Part shown: positions 1-8,854 of the stretch, piece by piece
Numbering within the stretch: the stretch's first letter is position 1
Layout of the letters: every line of letters starts with the position of its first letter
Assembly (NCBI RefSeq): GCF_004614235.1
Contig: NZ_SPVH01000001.1
Location: 186,001 to 250,000 of the forward strand
DNA length: 64,000 nt
Direction: 5' to 3'
From: Brevundimonas intermedia
Lineage (GTDB): Bacteria; Pseudomonadota; Alphaproteobacteria; Caulobacterales; Caulobacteraceae
Program-made: the position numbers and the translations under genes
The notes under the pieces: model-generated
The model's database searches: none
Told to the model about the DNA's origin: nothing
Seen by the model: the letters and a program-made list of their open reading frames with translations, nothing else

Positions 1-178
1 CCCGATGATGGCTACGGCCGGCAAGGTCACGGTCGTCGAGGTCGAGGAGATCGTCCCCGTCGGCTCGCTCGACCCCGACCACATCCACACGCCGGGCATC
101 TACGTCGACCGCCTGGTCCAGACCGTGTCCGAGAAGCGCATCGAACAGCGGACAGTGCGCACGCGCGAGGTCGCGTGA
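1..178 (+). CDS. scoA: 3-oxoacid CoA-transferase subunit A, C-terminal fragment
   Basis: The window opens inside this gene; only the last 58 residues are visible. They contain the [20 protein letters not shown] stretch typical of the end of the alpha subunit of succinyl-CoA:3-ketoacid CoA transferase, which moves CoA from succinyl-CoA to acetoacetate in ketone body and short-chain acid use. The beta subunit gene follows at 621, separated by one membrane protein gene whose GTG start overlaps this stop codon. Assignment rests on the conserved C-terminus and on the neighbouring scoB. Confidence 0.85.
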   Translation, partial: PMMATAGKVTVVEVEEIVPVGSLDPDHIHTPGIYVDRLVQTVSEKRIEQRTVRTREVA

Positions 179-618
179 CACCGCCTGCCAATCCCGCACT
201 TTGGCTTGCAGGCGCGGGCAGCATCGCGGCCGGTGTGGCGCATCTGGCCTGTATCGTTGGCGGGCCGGGCTGGTATCGGTTCTTTGGGGCCGGCGAAGGC
301 ATGGCGCGTGCTGTCGAGCAGGGGCGCTGGCAACCGCACGTCATGACGGCAGGTATCGCCATCGTGCTGTTTGGCTGGGCCTATTTCGCCTTCGCCGCAG
401 CGGGCCAGGCGCCCCGTCCGCCTTTGCTACGCATCGGCCTGATCGCCATAACCCTGGTTCTGTTGCTGCGTGCCGCTGCGGCCTTTGTGCCTGGTGTCTG
501 GAGGGCGGAGCACAGCCCGACCTTCATCACCGTCTCGTCTCTAATCGTCTTGGTGCTGGGCCTGGCGTTCCTGATCGGAACGATCAAGGCCTGGCCCACA
601 CTGTCCATGAGGACCTGA
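175..618 (+). CDS. small membrane protein between the two CoA-transferase subunits
   Basis: A 147-aa protein with four predicted membrane spans (about residues 8-28, 55-76, 84-104 and 118-138) and a Trp/Tyr-rich loop [18 protein letters not shown] after the first span. The GTG start overlaps the scoA stop and the gene ends two bases before the scoB ATG, so translation is probably coupled. I do not recognise a named family; the pattern resembles small DoxX-like or DUF-type alphaproteobacterial membrane proteins, but that is a guess. Its place inside an otherwise obligate two-subunit gene pair is unusual. Confidence 0.75.
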   Translation: MTPPANPALWLAGAGSIAAGVAHLACIVGGPGWYRFFGAGEGMARAVEQGRWQPHVMTAGIAIVLFGWAYFAFAAAGQAPRPPLLRIGLIAITLVLLLRAAAAFVPGVWRAEHSPTFITVSSLIVLVLGLAFLIGTIKAWPTLSMRT

Positions 619-620
619 TT

Positions 621-1277
621 ATGCCCCGCACCCGCGAACAACTCGCTGAACGCGCCGCCCAGGAGCTGCAGGACGGCTTCTATGTGAACCTGGGCATCGG
701 CATCCCGACCCTGGTCGCCAACTACATCCCGGCCGGCATGACCGTGACCCTGCAGTCCGAGAACGGCATGCTGGGCATGGGCCCCTTCCCCTATGAGGGC
801 GACGAGGATCCCGACCTGATCAATGCCGGCAAACAGACGATCACCGAGATCCCGGAATCGTCCTACTTCAGCAGCGCCGACAGCTTCGCCATGATCCGCG
901 GCGGCCATATCAATCTGTCGATCCTGGGCGCGATGGAAGTGGCCCAGAACGGCGACATCGCCAACTGGATGATCCCCGGCAAGCTGGTGAAGGGCATGGG
1001 CGGGGCCATGGACCTGGTCGCGGGCGTCAAGCGCGTGGTCGTGGTCATGGAACACGCCAACAAGCACGGCCAGTCCAAGGTGCTGAAAGCCTGCACCCTG
1101 CCCCTGACAGGCACGGGCGTGGTCAGCCGCATCATCACCGACCTAGCGACCTTCGACGTCAAGCCGGACGGCGCGGGCCTTGAGCTGGTCGAACTGGCCG
1201 ACGGCGTCACCCTGGACGAGGTCGCCGCCAAGACCGAGGCCGCCTACACCGTATCAGACCGCCTCGAAGCAGTCTGA
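621..1277 (+). CDS. scoB: 3-oxoacid CoA-transferase subunit B
   Basis: A 218-aa beta subunit of succinyl-CoA:3-ketoacid CoA transferase. The sequence has YVNLGIGIPTLVANYIP near the N-terminus and SENGMLGMGPFP, which contains the catalytic glutamate that forms the glutamyl-CoA thioester. Length matches the family (about 210-220 aa). The ATG at 621 sits two bases after the preceding stop. It should form a heterotetramer with ScoA in the cytoplasm. Confidence 0.93.
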   Translation: MPRTREQLAERAAQELQDGFYVNLGIGIPTLVANYIPAGMTVTLQSENGMLGMGPFPYEGDEDPDLINAGKQTITEIPESSYFSSADSFAMIRGGHINLSILGAMEVAQNGDIANWMIPGKLVKGMGGAMDLVAGVKRVVVVMEHANKHGQSKVLKACTLPLTGTGVVSRIITDLATFDVKPDGAGLELVELADGVTLDEVAAKTEAAYTVSDRLEAV

Positions 1278-1281
1278 AGCG

Positions 1282-1713
1282 ATGTCCGTCTCCGTGATCA
1301 TCCTGCTGATCGGTCAACTGATGACCACGGAGGCGGAAGTCGTCGATGAGGGGCGCAGCATCGGTCGCATGAGCGCAGCTCTGCAGGTCTGCGCGGACAT
1401 CGGATACGACACGCGTCCCGACCGGGCGTCCGAGATCGAGCACGATTCCTTGGGGCGCGCCATCAAGGCCGGCTGGCATTGGGGCCAGTGGCGTATGGCC
1501 TTTGACGACGGCGTCGAACGCGAGCAGGCCGATCTCGACCTGACCTCCGAGCGCGATCTTCCCCGCGACGAGATGGAAATCCGCCTTCCCCAGGCATTGG
1601 TTCGCGTGAAAGCCCGATGTCGCGACCTTGCAAAACGCCATCCTGGCGTGATCGAGAACCTGGATGAAGGCGACCGCCGAGCGGAGGCGCAGGTCGCCGG
1701 CTGGCTGCGATAG
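1282..1713 (+). CDS. hypothetical protein, 143 aa
   Basis: Begins four bases after the scoB stop at ATG 1282 (a second ATG at 1321 is possible, giving 130 aa). The first 14 residues are hydrophobic, then the protein is charged, with GWHWGQWRMAFDDGVER in the middle and an Arg/Lys-rich C-terminal half. I do not recognise a family. Close spacing suggests cotranscription with scoB. The composition does not look like a complete transporter or enzyme domain. Confidence 0.55.
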   Translation: MSVSVIILLIGQLMTTEAEVVDEGRSIGRMSAALQVCADIGYDTRPDRASEIEHDSLGRAIKAGWHWGQWRMAFDDGVEREQADLDLTSERDLPRDEMEIRLPQALVRVKARCRDLAKRHPGVIENLDEGDRRAEAQVAGWLR

Positions 1714-1716
1714 GCT

Positions 1717-2556
1717 TTACGCCTTCCCTTCCAGTGCGGTCCAGGATTCGAGCTGGCGATAGGCGCGACCGACGAGGGCCATGGTCAGCGGAAACTGAAC
1801 GCCTGCCAGCACGACCGCAAAGACGACCCATCCCGCCTGTCCCGATAGCAGCCCGACGCCCCACAACAGCACCAGCGCGATCTTGGGCGCTGCGGTCACG
1901 ACCAAGCCGACCAGCAAGGGCCAGAAGGCGCCGCGCGCGATGCTCATGCTTTGCAGCGACACCATATGCCCGCGTCCCACCGTCGCCGGTGCGAACAGCG
2001 ACAGCCGAACCGTAAAGGCGACGATGGCGAACAGGGCGAAGACCGTCACCAGCGCCAGCAGGGCCAGCTTCCAGACCGGACCGACCGCGCTCCACTGACG
2101 CAGTTCGATGGCCTGGGCGTTCAGTTCGGCCATGCCGAAGAGGGCCAGCAGCGCCAGGGCGACCACCGACAGGATCATGGCCAGGAAGACCGCACACAGC
2201 AGGCCCGCGCCCAGCAGGCGCAGCTCCGGCCGGCCGAACTGAAGACCCGCCGGCCCTAGGCCCAGCCGCCGCGCCTGCAGCAAGTCCTCCGTGATGGCGA
2301 TCCGGCCGAGCGCCCCGGCCAGCACCAGCGTCACGACCAGACCGAACGGCGCCCAGATCAGGCTCGCCGCGCCCGCCGCCAGCGGCTGGATGCTCCAGAC
2401 CACGGAGGCGGCGAGGATCGCGCCCCAGGCCCCGCGCCACAGGCGAGGCAGGGCATGGACCGTCGCCCGCAACGTCTCGCCCAGTCGCAGAACCCGATGC
2501 CCGTCCAAATCTCGCCCCCGATTACCGGCGGCGGATATAGCAGGGGACCATGACAC
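1717..2556 (-). CDS. integral membrane protein, unknown function
   Basis: About 279 aa with roughly six hydrophobic segments (near residues 45-65, 68-88, 112-140, 158-185, 210-232 and 240-260). The N-terminus GETLRATVHALPRLWRGAWG resembles the amphipathic start of alphaproteobacterial glycerophosphoryl-diester-phosphodiesterase-type membrane domains, but I cannot assign it. The first ATG is at 2556; a TTG at 2508 preceded by a GGGGGCGAGA purine run is also credible and gives 263 aa. It is divergent from trmFO with a 28-bp gap if the longer start is used, and converges on the gene ending at 1713. Confidence 0.65.
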   Translation of the reverse strand: MSWSPAISAAGNRGRDLDGHRVLRLGETLRATVHALPRLWRGAWGAILAASVVWSIQPLAAGAASLIWAPFGLVVTLVLAGALGRIAITEDLLQARRLGLGPAGLQFGRPELRLLGAGLLCAVFLAMILSVVALALLALFGMAELNAQAIELRQWSAVGPVWKLALLALVTVFALFAIVAFTVRLSLFAPATVGRGHMVSLQSMSIARGAFWPLLVGLVVTAAPKIALVLLWGVGLLSGQAGWVVFAVVLAGVQFPLTMALVGRAYRQLESWTALEGKA

Positions 2557-2584
2557 CGCGCCACCCGCCCGCTAGAAGGCCGCG

Positions 2585-3976
2585 ATGACCGCTTCTTCCC
2601 CCTCCCCCATTCACGTCATCGGCGGCGGCCTGGCCGGCTCCGAGGCCGCATGGCAGATCGCCAACGCCGGCGTCCCCGTCATCCTGCACGAGATGCGCGG
2701 CGTGCCCGGCGTCAAGACCGACGCCCACCACACCGATGGCTTGGCCGAGTTGGTCTGCTCCAACTCGTTCCGCTCGGACGACTGGGAGCACAACGCCGTA
2801 GGCCTGCTGCATGCCGAGATGCGCGCCCTCGATTCGATCATCATGGCCTGCGGCGACATCAATCAGGTGCCGGCGGGCGGCGCCCTGGCCGTGGACCGCG
2901 ACGCCTTCTCCCAGGCCGTGACCGCAAAGCTGTCGGCCCATCCCCTGATCATCATCGTCCGCGAAGAGATCGCCGGCCTGCCGCCGGAAGATTGGGACAA
3001 CGTCATCGTCGCCACCGGCCCGCTGACCTCCCCGGCCCTGGCCGAGGCCATCCTGAAGGCGACCGGCGAGGAGAGCCTCAGCTTCTTCGACGCCATCGCC
3101 CCCATCGTCCACGCCGACTCGATCGACTTCGACATCGCCTGGCGTCAGTCGCGCTATGACAAGGAAGGCCCCGGCGGCGACGCCGCCGCCTACGTCAACT
3201 GCCCGATGGACAAGGACCAGTACAGCGCCTTCATCGACGCCCTGATCGGCGGGCCCAAGGCCGAGTTCAAGGAGTGGGAGAACGTCCCCTATTTCGACGG
3301 TTGCCTGCCCATCGAGGTCATGGCCGAACGGGGTCGCGAAACCCTACGTCACGGCCCGATGAAGCCCGTCGGCCTGACCAACCCGCGCGATCCGCTGGTC
3401 AAGGCCTACGCCATCGTCCAGCTGCGCCAGGACAACGCCTTGGGCACCCTGTTCAACATGGTGGGCTTCCAGACCAAGCTGAAGCATGGCGCGCAGGCCG
3501 AGACCTTCCGCATGATCCCCGGCCTGCAGAACGCCCAGTTCGCCCGTCTGGGCGGCCTGCACCGCAACACCTATCTGAACAGCCCGCACCTGCTGGACCG
3601 TCAGCTGCGCCTCAAGGCCATGCCGCGCCTGCGTTTCGCCGGTCAGGTGACGGGGGTCGAGGGCTATGTCGAGAGCGCCGCCATGGGCCTTTTGACCGGC
3701 CGCCTCGCCGCCGCGCAAGCTCTGGGCCGCGACCTGTCGCCCCCGCCGCCCGAGACCGCCATGGGCGCCCTGGTCGAGCACATCACCGGCGGGCATCTGG
3801 AAGGCTCCAAGTTCCAGCCGATGAACATCAACTACGGCCTGCTGCCCCCGCTTGAGGCGCCCAAGATGGACGAGGCCGGCGTCAAGATCCCGCTCAAGGA
3901 ACGCGGCCGGGCCAAGAAGCGCCTGATGAGCATCCGGGCGATGGAAAGCCTGAAGGCTTGGCGCGACGCGGGCTGA
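2585..3976 (+). CDS. trmFO: FADH2/methylene-THF-dependent tRNA (uracil-54-C5)-methyltransferase TrmFO
   Basis: A 463-aa flavoprotein that makes ribothymidine at position 54 of tRNAs using methylenetetrahydrofolate as carbon donor. The Rossmann motif [18 protein letters not shown] lies at residues 8-25; [12 protein letters not shown] and [16 protein letters not shown] are diagnostic of TrmFO rather than of the related GidA. The later [20 protein letters not shown] and [18 protein letters not shown] blocks are also family hallmarks. Length fits the usual 440-480 aa. It has its own upstream gap and a convergent neighbour (MFS gene ending at 3995). Confidence 0.96.
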   Translation: MTASSPSPIHVIGGGLAGSEAAWQIANAGVPVILHEMRGVPGVKTDAHHTDGLAELVCSNSFRSDDWEHNAVGLLHAEMRALDSIIMACGDINQVPAGGALAVDRDAFSQAVTAKLSAHPLIIIVREEIAGLPPEDWDNVIVATGPLTSPALAEAILKATGEESLSFFDAIAPIVHADSIDFDIAWRQSRYDKEGPGGDAAAYVNCPMDKDQYSAFIDALIGGPKAEFKEWENVPYFDGCLPIEVMAERGRETLRHGPMKPVGLTNPRDPLVKAYAIVQLRQDNALGTLFNMVGFQTKLKHGAQAETFRMIPGLQNAQFARLGGLHRNTYLNSPHLLDRQLRLKAMPRLRFAGQVTGVEGYVESAAMGLLTGRLAAAQALGRDLSPPPPETAMGALVEHITGGHLEGSKFQPMNINYGLLPPLEAPKMDEAGVKIPLKERGRAKKRLMSIRAMESLKAWRDAG

Positions 3977-3994
3977 CCTCGCAGGCCGGGTCGC

Positions 3995-5200
3995 TCAACG
4001 CAGCTTGGGCAGGCCCGGCCGGAACCCCAGCGTCATCACGCCCAGTAGGATCACGCCGCCGCCCATCAGCACCCAGGCCTGGGTCAGGTCGGCCATGTGA
4101 TCGCGCAGCAGACCGGCGCCCAGCGGCGACAGGCTGGCGATGATGTAGCCGCCGCCTTGAACGAAGGCGAGCAGGTCGCCCGACCGCGCGGGATCGTCGA
4201 TCTGATCCATCGCCAGGATCAGGCTCAGCGGGAAGACGGCGCCGATCCCCAGGCCGAGGACCAGCACCACCGGCGCCGCCAGGCTGACCGGCGCGACCAC
4301 CAGTCCCGCCAGACCGATCAGGGCCAGGACCAGCGCCGTCAGGATCGGCCCGCGCCGATCCGGGAACCGTCCGATGGTCATCGACACCAGCAGGCCCGCC
4401 ATGACCTCGGCGCCGGTCATGCCGCTGAGCAGATAGCCCGCCGTCGCCCTCGGCTGGCCCAGATCGATGTAGAAGGGCGGCAGCCAGGCCAGCACCAGCG
4501 TATAGGCCGACGTGCCCAGCCCCATGATCAGGATCAGACGCCAGGCCCGGCCCTGACGCCAGAAGGGACGCTCCGGGTCCGTCGCCTCGACCACGGCGGT
4601 GCGGTTCGGCTCCTCGGCCGCCGGATCGCGTGACGCTGCCAGCCAGATGATCGCGGCCGCAAAGGCCGGCACGCTCCACAGCGCCAGGGTTCCTGCCCAA
4701 CCGACCGCCTCGGCCAGGCCCGCCGCCGTCGCGGCCGCGATGGCCGCGCCGCCCATGATGCCGGTGGTGTAGAGCGCCATGACCGTGCCGAACCGGGTTG
4801 GAAAGGCCCGTTTGATGACGACCGGCGCCAGGGCCTGGATCAGGGCCACGCCGACCCCGACGACCGCCGCACTGGCGATCAGGCCCGCCGTATCGCTCAG
4901 CACCGCCCGAACCAGGCAGGCCCCGCCGATCAGCAGCGCGCCCAGCAAGACCCCGCGCCGCTCGCCCAGTCGCCGACGCAACGGCCGGATCGACAGGGCG
5001 CCCAGACCGATCATCAGAACCGGCAGGGTGGTCAGCAGGCTGGCCGCGGTCGAACCCATGCCCGTCGCGCCTTCGATCAGGTCCAGCAGCGGCCCGACCG
5101 CCGCCATCGCCGGACGCAGGTTCAGCGCCAGGGCGACGATGACCGCCAGCAACAGTAGCGACGCGCCACGCGTCGGCGCGGCGTCAGGTCGTGCGGTCAT
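3995..5200 (-). CDS. MFS transporter, CynX/NimT type
   Basis: A 401-aa protein with about 12 membrane spans. The N-terminal block LALNLRPAMAAVGPLLDLI and the RPLRRRLGERRG loop are characteristic of the cyanate/2-nitroimidazole (CynX/NimT) branch of the major facilitator superfamily. I chose the ATG at 5200 (MTARPDAAPTRG); the frame stays open further upstream, but that extension runs through the shared promoter region and into the MarR gene. Divergently transcribed from the MarR regulator across 66 bp holding two copies of a palindromic operator, so it is probably repressed by that regulator. Substrate unknown; efflux of small organic compounds is plausible. Confidence 0.88.
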   Translation of the reverse strand: MTARPDAAPTRGASLLLLAVIVALALNLRPAMAAVGPLLDLIEGATGMGSTAASLLTTLPVLMIGLGALSIRPLRRRLGERRGVLLGALLIGGACLVRAVLSDTAGLIASAAVVGVGVALIQALAPVVIKRAFPTRFGTVMALYTTGIMGGAAIAAATAAGLAEAVGWAGTLALWSVPAFAAAIIWLAASRDPAAEEPNRTAVVEATDPERPFWRQGRAWRLILIMGLGTSAYTLVLAWLPPFYIDLGQPRATAGYLLSGMTGAEVMAGLLVSMTIGRFPDRRGPILTALVLALIGLAGLVVAPVSLAAPVVLVLGLGIGAVFPLSLILAMDQIDDPARSGDLLAFVQGGGYIIASLSPLGAGLLRDHMADLTQAWVLMGGGVILLGVMTLGFRPGLPKLR

Positions 5201-5232
5201 GTTGAGGACTCCCACTGAAAATCGCGCTAGTC

Positions 5233-5263
5233 TCTCGACCTCAAGTATCTCGATGTCAAGATA
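5233..5263. promoter_or_regulatory. tandem MarR-type operator
   Basis: The gap between the MFS gene and the MarR gene holds two copies of TCTCGA-NN-TCAAG: one at 5233-5245 and one at 5248-5260, with centres 15 bp apart. The second lies in the near-palindrome TATCTCGATGTCAAGATA (5246-5263). This matches the ATCTTGA/TCAAGAT form seen in many MarR-family operators. The site ends three bases before the MarR ATG, so the regulator probably represses both itself and the exporter. Confidence 0.7.
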
Positions 5264-5266
5264 ACC

Positions 5267-5758
5267 ATGCCCGACAGAGCCTCTCGCGCCGCCGCCCAAT
5301 GGGCCATCCAACGTCCCGACCTCGACATGCTGCCGATGGAGGTGCTGGGCCGCCTCAACGAGGCGTCGCAGCTGCTGATCCGCGAGCGTCAGACGCCGCT
5401 GTTCGCGCGCTATGGCTTGCAGCATGGCGAGTTCGACGTGCTGGCGACGCTGCGTCGCTCTAGCGAGCGAGACGGGCTGACCCCGACGGCGCTGTTCGAG
5501 GCGGCGATGATGTCATCCGGCGGCATGACCGCCCGCATCGACCGGCTGGAAAAGGCGGGTTTGGTCGAGCGCCGCCCGCACCCGAGCGACCGCCGGGCCA
5601 CGCTGGTTCGCCTGACCGACAAGGGGTTCGACCTGATCGATTCGATCATGCCCAGCCATCAGCACACGGCGCGAGAGGCGCTGGCCGGCCTGTCGCCTGA
5701 GGAACAGAAGACGCTGAACGCCCTGCTGGCGCGCCTGATCGGCGGCCTGACCGGCTAG
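5267..5758 (+). CDS. MarR family transcriptional regulator
   Basis: A 163-aa winged-helix protein. The recognition helix region TALFEAAMMSSGGMTARIDRLEKAGLVER and the wing PHPSDRRATLVRLTDKG (about residues 100-118) are classic MarR. The N-terminal segment LLIRERQTPLFARYGLQHGEFDVLATL matches regulators of the PecS/EmrR type. It lies divergent to an MFS exporter and its start codon abuts the tandem operator, a typical autoregulated regulator-exporter pair. The inducing ligand cannot be told from the sequence. Confidence 0.93.
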   Translation: MPDRASRAAAQWAIQRPDLDMLPMEVLGRLNEASQLLIRERQTPLFARYGLQHGEFDVLATLRRSSERDGLTPTALFEAAMMSSGGMTARIDRLEKAGLVERRPHPSDRRATLVRLTDKGFDLIDSIMPSHQHTAREALAGLSPEEQKTLNALLARLIGGLTG

Positions 5759-5759
5759 G

Positions 5760-6395
5760 TCAGATCCGGCCGCGCAACACGGCCCACAGCAGGCGCAGCC
5801 GCTTCAACGGTTCGGGCCGGTTCGGGTCGGTCAGGGCGGCATGGGCGACGGCGGGGAAGCCGACCGGCGGCAGACGCTTCAGCGCGGTGTTGGCGGCGGA
5901 TCGCAGGGCCGCCGCCTCTTCCAACCGACCGGTCTGCGCCAGTCCCCAGACACGGCCTGCGTCGGCGACGGCCGTGTCATTGCCCTCGCCTGCCAGGATC
6001 AGAACCCCAACCTGCATCGGCCCGACGTAGAAGACGTCCAGGTCGTGCGGCTCTTCGCGCACGCGGCCGATATGGGCCTCGATCAGGGCGTCGAACGGGG
6101 CGCGGTTCAGGCCGTGGCGGGCGACGAGATCGGTCAGGGCCTCCAGCACCGGATGGCCCTTGCGCGGCACCCCGGCGAAGACGCCGTCCATCTGTTCCGC
6201 CCACCAGGTGTAGCGCATCTCGGCCAGCAGAGGCTGGGTCACGCGCGTGGGGATGGCCATCAGTTCGGCCTCGAAGGCGTACAGCGCGATCAGGTCGGCG
6301 CGGGCGCGTTCGTCCGAAACCAGGCGGCTGGACAGCCAGCGGTCGAGGTCGGCGGTGCGGACCTGTTGGTTGAGGGTATCCGCAGCCTCGGTCAA
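5760..6395 (-). CDS. squalene/phytoene synthase family protein (NDUFAF6-like)
   Basis: A 211-aa protein with FEAELMAIPTRVTQPLLAEM and MRYTWWAEQMDGVFAG, the signature of the short squalene/phytoene-synthase-like branch that includes mitochondrial complex I assembly factor NDUFAF6. The two Asp-rich DxxxD motifs needed for prenyl diphosphate condensation are not evident, so a classical synthase activity is doubtful. Its ATG overlaps the stop of the upstream polyprenyl synthase gene by 4 bases, so the pair is translationally coupled. The role is inferred from family only. Confidence 0.82.
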   Translation of the reverse strand: MTEAADTLNQQVRTADLDRWLSSRLVSDERARADLIALYAFEAELMAIPTRVTQPLLAEMRYTWWAEQMDGVFAGVPRKGHPVLEALTDLVARHGLNRAPFDALIEAHIGRVREEPHDLDVFYVGPMQVGVLILAGEGNDTAVADAGRVWGLAQTGRLEEAAALRSAANTALKRLPPVGFPAVAHAALTDPNRPEPLKRLRLLWAVLRGRI

Positions 6396-7408
6396 GCTGC
6401 GCGCGACACCGCGAAATCGGCGAGGTCTTCCAACGCCGTGCGCCAGTCGCTGGACGGCAGAACCGACAGGGCCGCCTTGGCCTGATCGGCATAGTCGCCG
6501 GCCAGGTCCAGCGTGGCACCGATGGCGCCCGAGCCGATGATCAGTTCGCGGGCGCGGGTGAAGTCCTCGGGCGTGCGCTCGCCCTTAGTGACGGTGCGCT
6601 CCCAGAAGGCCTCTTCACGGCCCTTGGTGCGGGCGACGGCCAGCAGCAGCGGCAGGGTCGCCTTGCCCTCGTTGAAGTCATCGCCGGCGTTCTTGCCCAG
6701 GGCCTCGGCCGTCGCGCCGTAGTCCAGCGCGTCGTCGGCCAGCTGGAAGGCTATGCCCAGGGCCATGCCGTAGTCGCGCAAGGCTTTGGTCGCGGCCGGA
6801 TCGGCGCCGGCGCCCACCGCGCCGGCCTCGGCGGCGGCGGCGAACAGTTCGGCGGTCTTGGCCGAAATGATCTGCAGATAGGTGGCCTGGTCCAGGTTCA
6901 GGTCGTGGGCGCGGGTCAGTTGCAGCACCTCGCCCTCGGAGATCACGCGCGACGCCTCGGCCAGAATGCCCAGGGCGCGCATCGAATCGGTCTCGACCAT
7001 CAACTCGAAAGCGCGGGCGAACAGGAAGTCGCCAACCAAAACGCTGGTCGGCGCGCCCCAGATCAGGTGGGCGGCGACCTTGCCGCGACGCAGCTCGGAC
7101 GCATCGACGATGTCGTCGTGCAGCAGGGTGGCGGTGTGGATGAACTCGACCGCAGCGGCCAGCTTCAGCGGCGCGTCGATGTCGCCCTGGGCGCCTACAG
7201 CGCGGGCGGCGGCGACGGTCATCAGCGGACGCAGGCGCTTGCCGCCCGCCGACACCAGATGCTCGGCCAGCTTGGGGATGATCGGCACGTCCGACTGCAT
7301 CCGATCCAGGATCAGGGCGTCCACGGCGGCCATGTCGACCTCAGCCAGCCGGACAAGGGCGTTGACGTCCCCCTTCGGGCGGGGAGCGGCGGCGATGGCG
7401 ACGTCCAA
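6392..7408 (-). CDS. ispB: polyprenyl diphosphate synthase (octaprenyl/decaprenyl type)
   Basis: A 338-aa trans-isoprenyl diphosphate synthase that should build the ubiquinone side chain. The first Asp-rich motif is LLHDDIVDASELRRG and the second is FQLADDALDYGATAEALGKN followed by GDDFNEGKATLPLLLA, all standard for long-chain synthases. GGKRLRP near the N-terminus binds the diphosphate of isopentenyl diphosphate. It heads a two-gene unit with the squalene/phytoene-synthase-like gene. The first gene on the other side, a methyltransferase, is divergent across about 120 bp. Exact chain length cannot be read off; Q10 is usual in this group. Confidence 0.93.
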   Translation of the reverse strand: MDVAIAAAPRPKGDVNALVRLAEVDMAAVDALILDRMQSDVPIIPKLAEHLVSAGGKRLRPLMTVAAARAVGAQGDIDAPLKLAAAVEFIHTATLLHDDIVDASELRRGKVAAHLIWGAPTSVLVGDFLFARAFELMVETDSMRALGILAEASRVISEGEVLQLTRAHDLNLDQATYLQIISAKTAELFAAAAEAGAVGAGADPAATKALRDYGMALGIAFQLADDALDYGATAEALGKNAGDDFNEGKATLPLLLAVARTKGREEAFWERTVTKGERTPEDFTRARELIIGSGAIGATLDLAGDYADQAKAALSVLPSSDWRTALEDLADFAVSRAA

Positions 7409-7530
7409 ACGGATACTCTTTCACTGGCGCGGCGAACCGCGTCGAAGGATTTTGCGGCCGGGCCGGCTTGCCCCCGCGAGTTGCGGCGCACAATGATGTT
7501 CGACCCCTTGAGGGTCAAGGAGATTGAGGC

Positions 7531-8292
7531 TTGGACGCGGTCGAAACCCTGCCGACGGAAATCGTCGAGAACGGCCTGTTGAACGGCCGGGTGCGCCTGC
7601 GTCAACCCGCGCGCGGCTATCGCGCCGGAATGGATGCGGCCCTGCTGGCGGCGGCGGTTCCTGCGGAAGCGGGCCAGAGCGTGATCGAGGCGGGATGCGG
7701 CGCGGGCGCGGTTCTGATGCAAATCGCGGCGCGGCGGCCGCCGGGGGTCGTGCTGACGGGGCTGGAGCGCGATCCGGCGATGGCGGCGCTGGCGGTGGAG
7801 AACGCGGCGCTGAACGGGGTCGCCGCGACCACTGCGATTCGACAGGGCGACGTGGCGGCGGGATTCAGGGCGTTGGGGGTCGAACCTGGCGACTGGGCCG
7901 TGTCCAATCCGCCCTTCTTCGACGACGCAGGGGCTTTGCGCGCGCCGGCCGAGGGCAAGCGAGGGGCCTGGATGGCCGACGACGGGCTGAAGGCCTGGAC
8001 TGACTTCCTGCTGAAGGCGGTGAAGGAAGGCGGGCGGATCGTGGTCGTCCACCGGGCGGACCGGCTGGCTGACCTGTTGGCGCTGTTGGGAGAAAAGGCC
8101 GGTTCCTTCGCCATACGGCCCGTCCACGCTTTCGCGGACGAGCCGGCCAAACGTGTGCTGGTCCACGCCATCAAGACCGGGCGGGCGCCGCTGCGACTGC
8201 TGCCTGCGCTGGTGCTGCACGACCGCGATGGCGCCAAGCACACGGATCAGGCCGAGGCCATCCTGCGCGGCGAGGCGGCGCTGGACTGGTGA
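7531..8292 (+). CDS. tRNA1(Val) (adenine-37-N6)-methyltransferase-like protein
   Basis: A 253-aa class I SAM-dependent methyltransferase. Motif I is VIEAGCGAGAVLMQIA and the catalytic NPPFF tetrad (residues 129-133) marks an N6-adenine/N-methyltransferase acting on planar amino groups, as in the TrmN6/YfiC family. The start is a TTG at 7531: the segment LRQPARGYRAGMDAALLAAAVP before motif I is conserved in the family, so the later ATG at 7630 would truncate it. Divergent from the polyprenyl synthase gene. Confidence 0.85.
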   Translation: MDAVETLPTEIVENGLLNGRVRLRQPARGYRAGMDAALLAAAVPAEAGQSVIEAGCGAGAVLMQIAARRPPGVVLTGLERDPAMAALAVENAALNGVAATTAIRQGDVAAGFRALGVEPGDWAVSNPPFFDDAGALRAPAEGKRGAWMADDGLKAWTDFLLKAVKEGGRIVVVHRADRLADLLALLGEKAGSFAIRPVHAFADEPAKRVLVHAIKTGRAPLRLLPALVLHDRDGAKHTDQAEAILRGEAALDW

Positions 8293-8368
8293 TCCGGCGC
8301 GGCGTTCGGGTGGTCAATCGCCGCCGGAACGCCTAAATGCCGCCTCCTGACGAAAACGAGCGCGCTCC

Positions 8369-8854
8369 GTGTCAACCGACGACCTTCCGCATGATCTGCC
8401 CCGAGATCTCGAAGACGGCCTTATCGCCGTCGGCGAGGCCGCGCGCGATCTGCGCGAGCCGTGGTGGATTTTCGGCGGCGCGGCCATGGCCCTGTATGGT
8501 CTGACAGACCTGCATGTGCCCGACATCGACGTTCTGTGTGCGCCGCGCGACGCGCGCACGCTGCTGGCGGAACTGGGCGGCGAGGTGATCGCAGATCCGG
8601 GTGAAGGCCTGTTCCGCTCGGCCGTCTTCGGTCGTGCGCCTGACCAGCCGATCCTGGTCGAGGTCATGGCCGATCTGGAGACCCGCGACGGCGCCGACTG
8701 GACCCAGGTCGCCTTCGGTTCACGCCGCCTCGTCTTCGTCGAGGATACGCCCCTGTTCGTGCCCGACATCCGGGACCATATCGCCCTGTACCGCCTGTTC
8801 GGCCGCCCCAAGGATCTGGCGCGGGTCGAACAGCTTGAACGACTGATCGCCTGA
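8369..8854 (+). CDS. nucleotidyltransferase-like protein
   Basis: A 161-aa protein starting at GTG 8369. [25 protein letters not shown] resembles the core GGxA...D-x-D signature of the minimal nucleotidyltransferase superfamily (GG motif plus PDIDVL for metal ligands), and a later LVEVMADL could supply the third carboxylate. There is no toxin-like or HEPN partner gene nearby; the stop overlaps the tgt ATG by one base, so it is cotranscribed with tgt. The biological role is unknown. Confidence 0.7.
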   Translation: MSTDDLPHDLPRDLEDGLIAVGEAARDLREPWWIFGGAAMALYGLTDLHVPDIDVLCAPRDARTLLAELGGEVIADPGEGLFRSAVFGRAPDQPILVEVMADLETRDGADWTQVAFGSRRLVFVEDTPLFVPDIRDHIALYRLFGRPKDLARVEQLERLIA

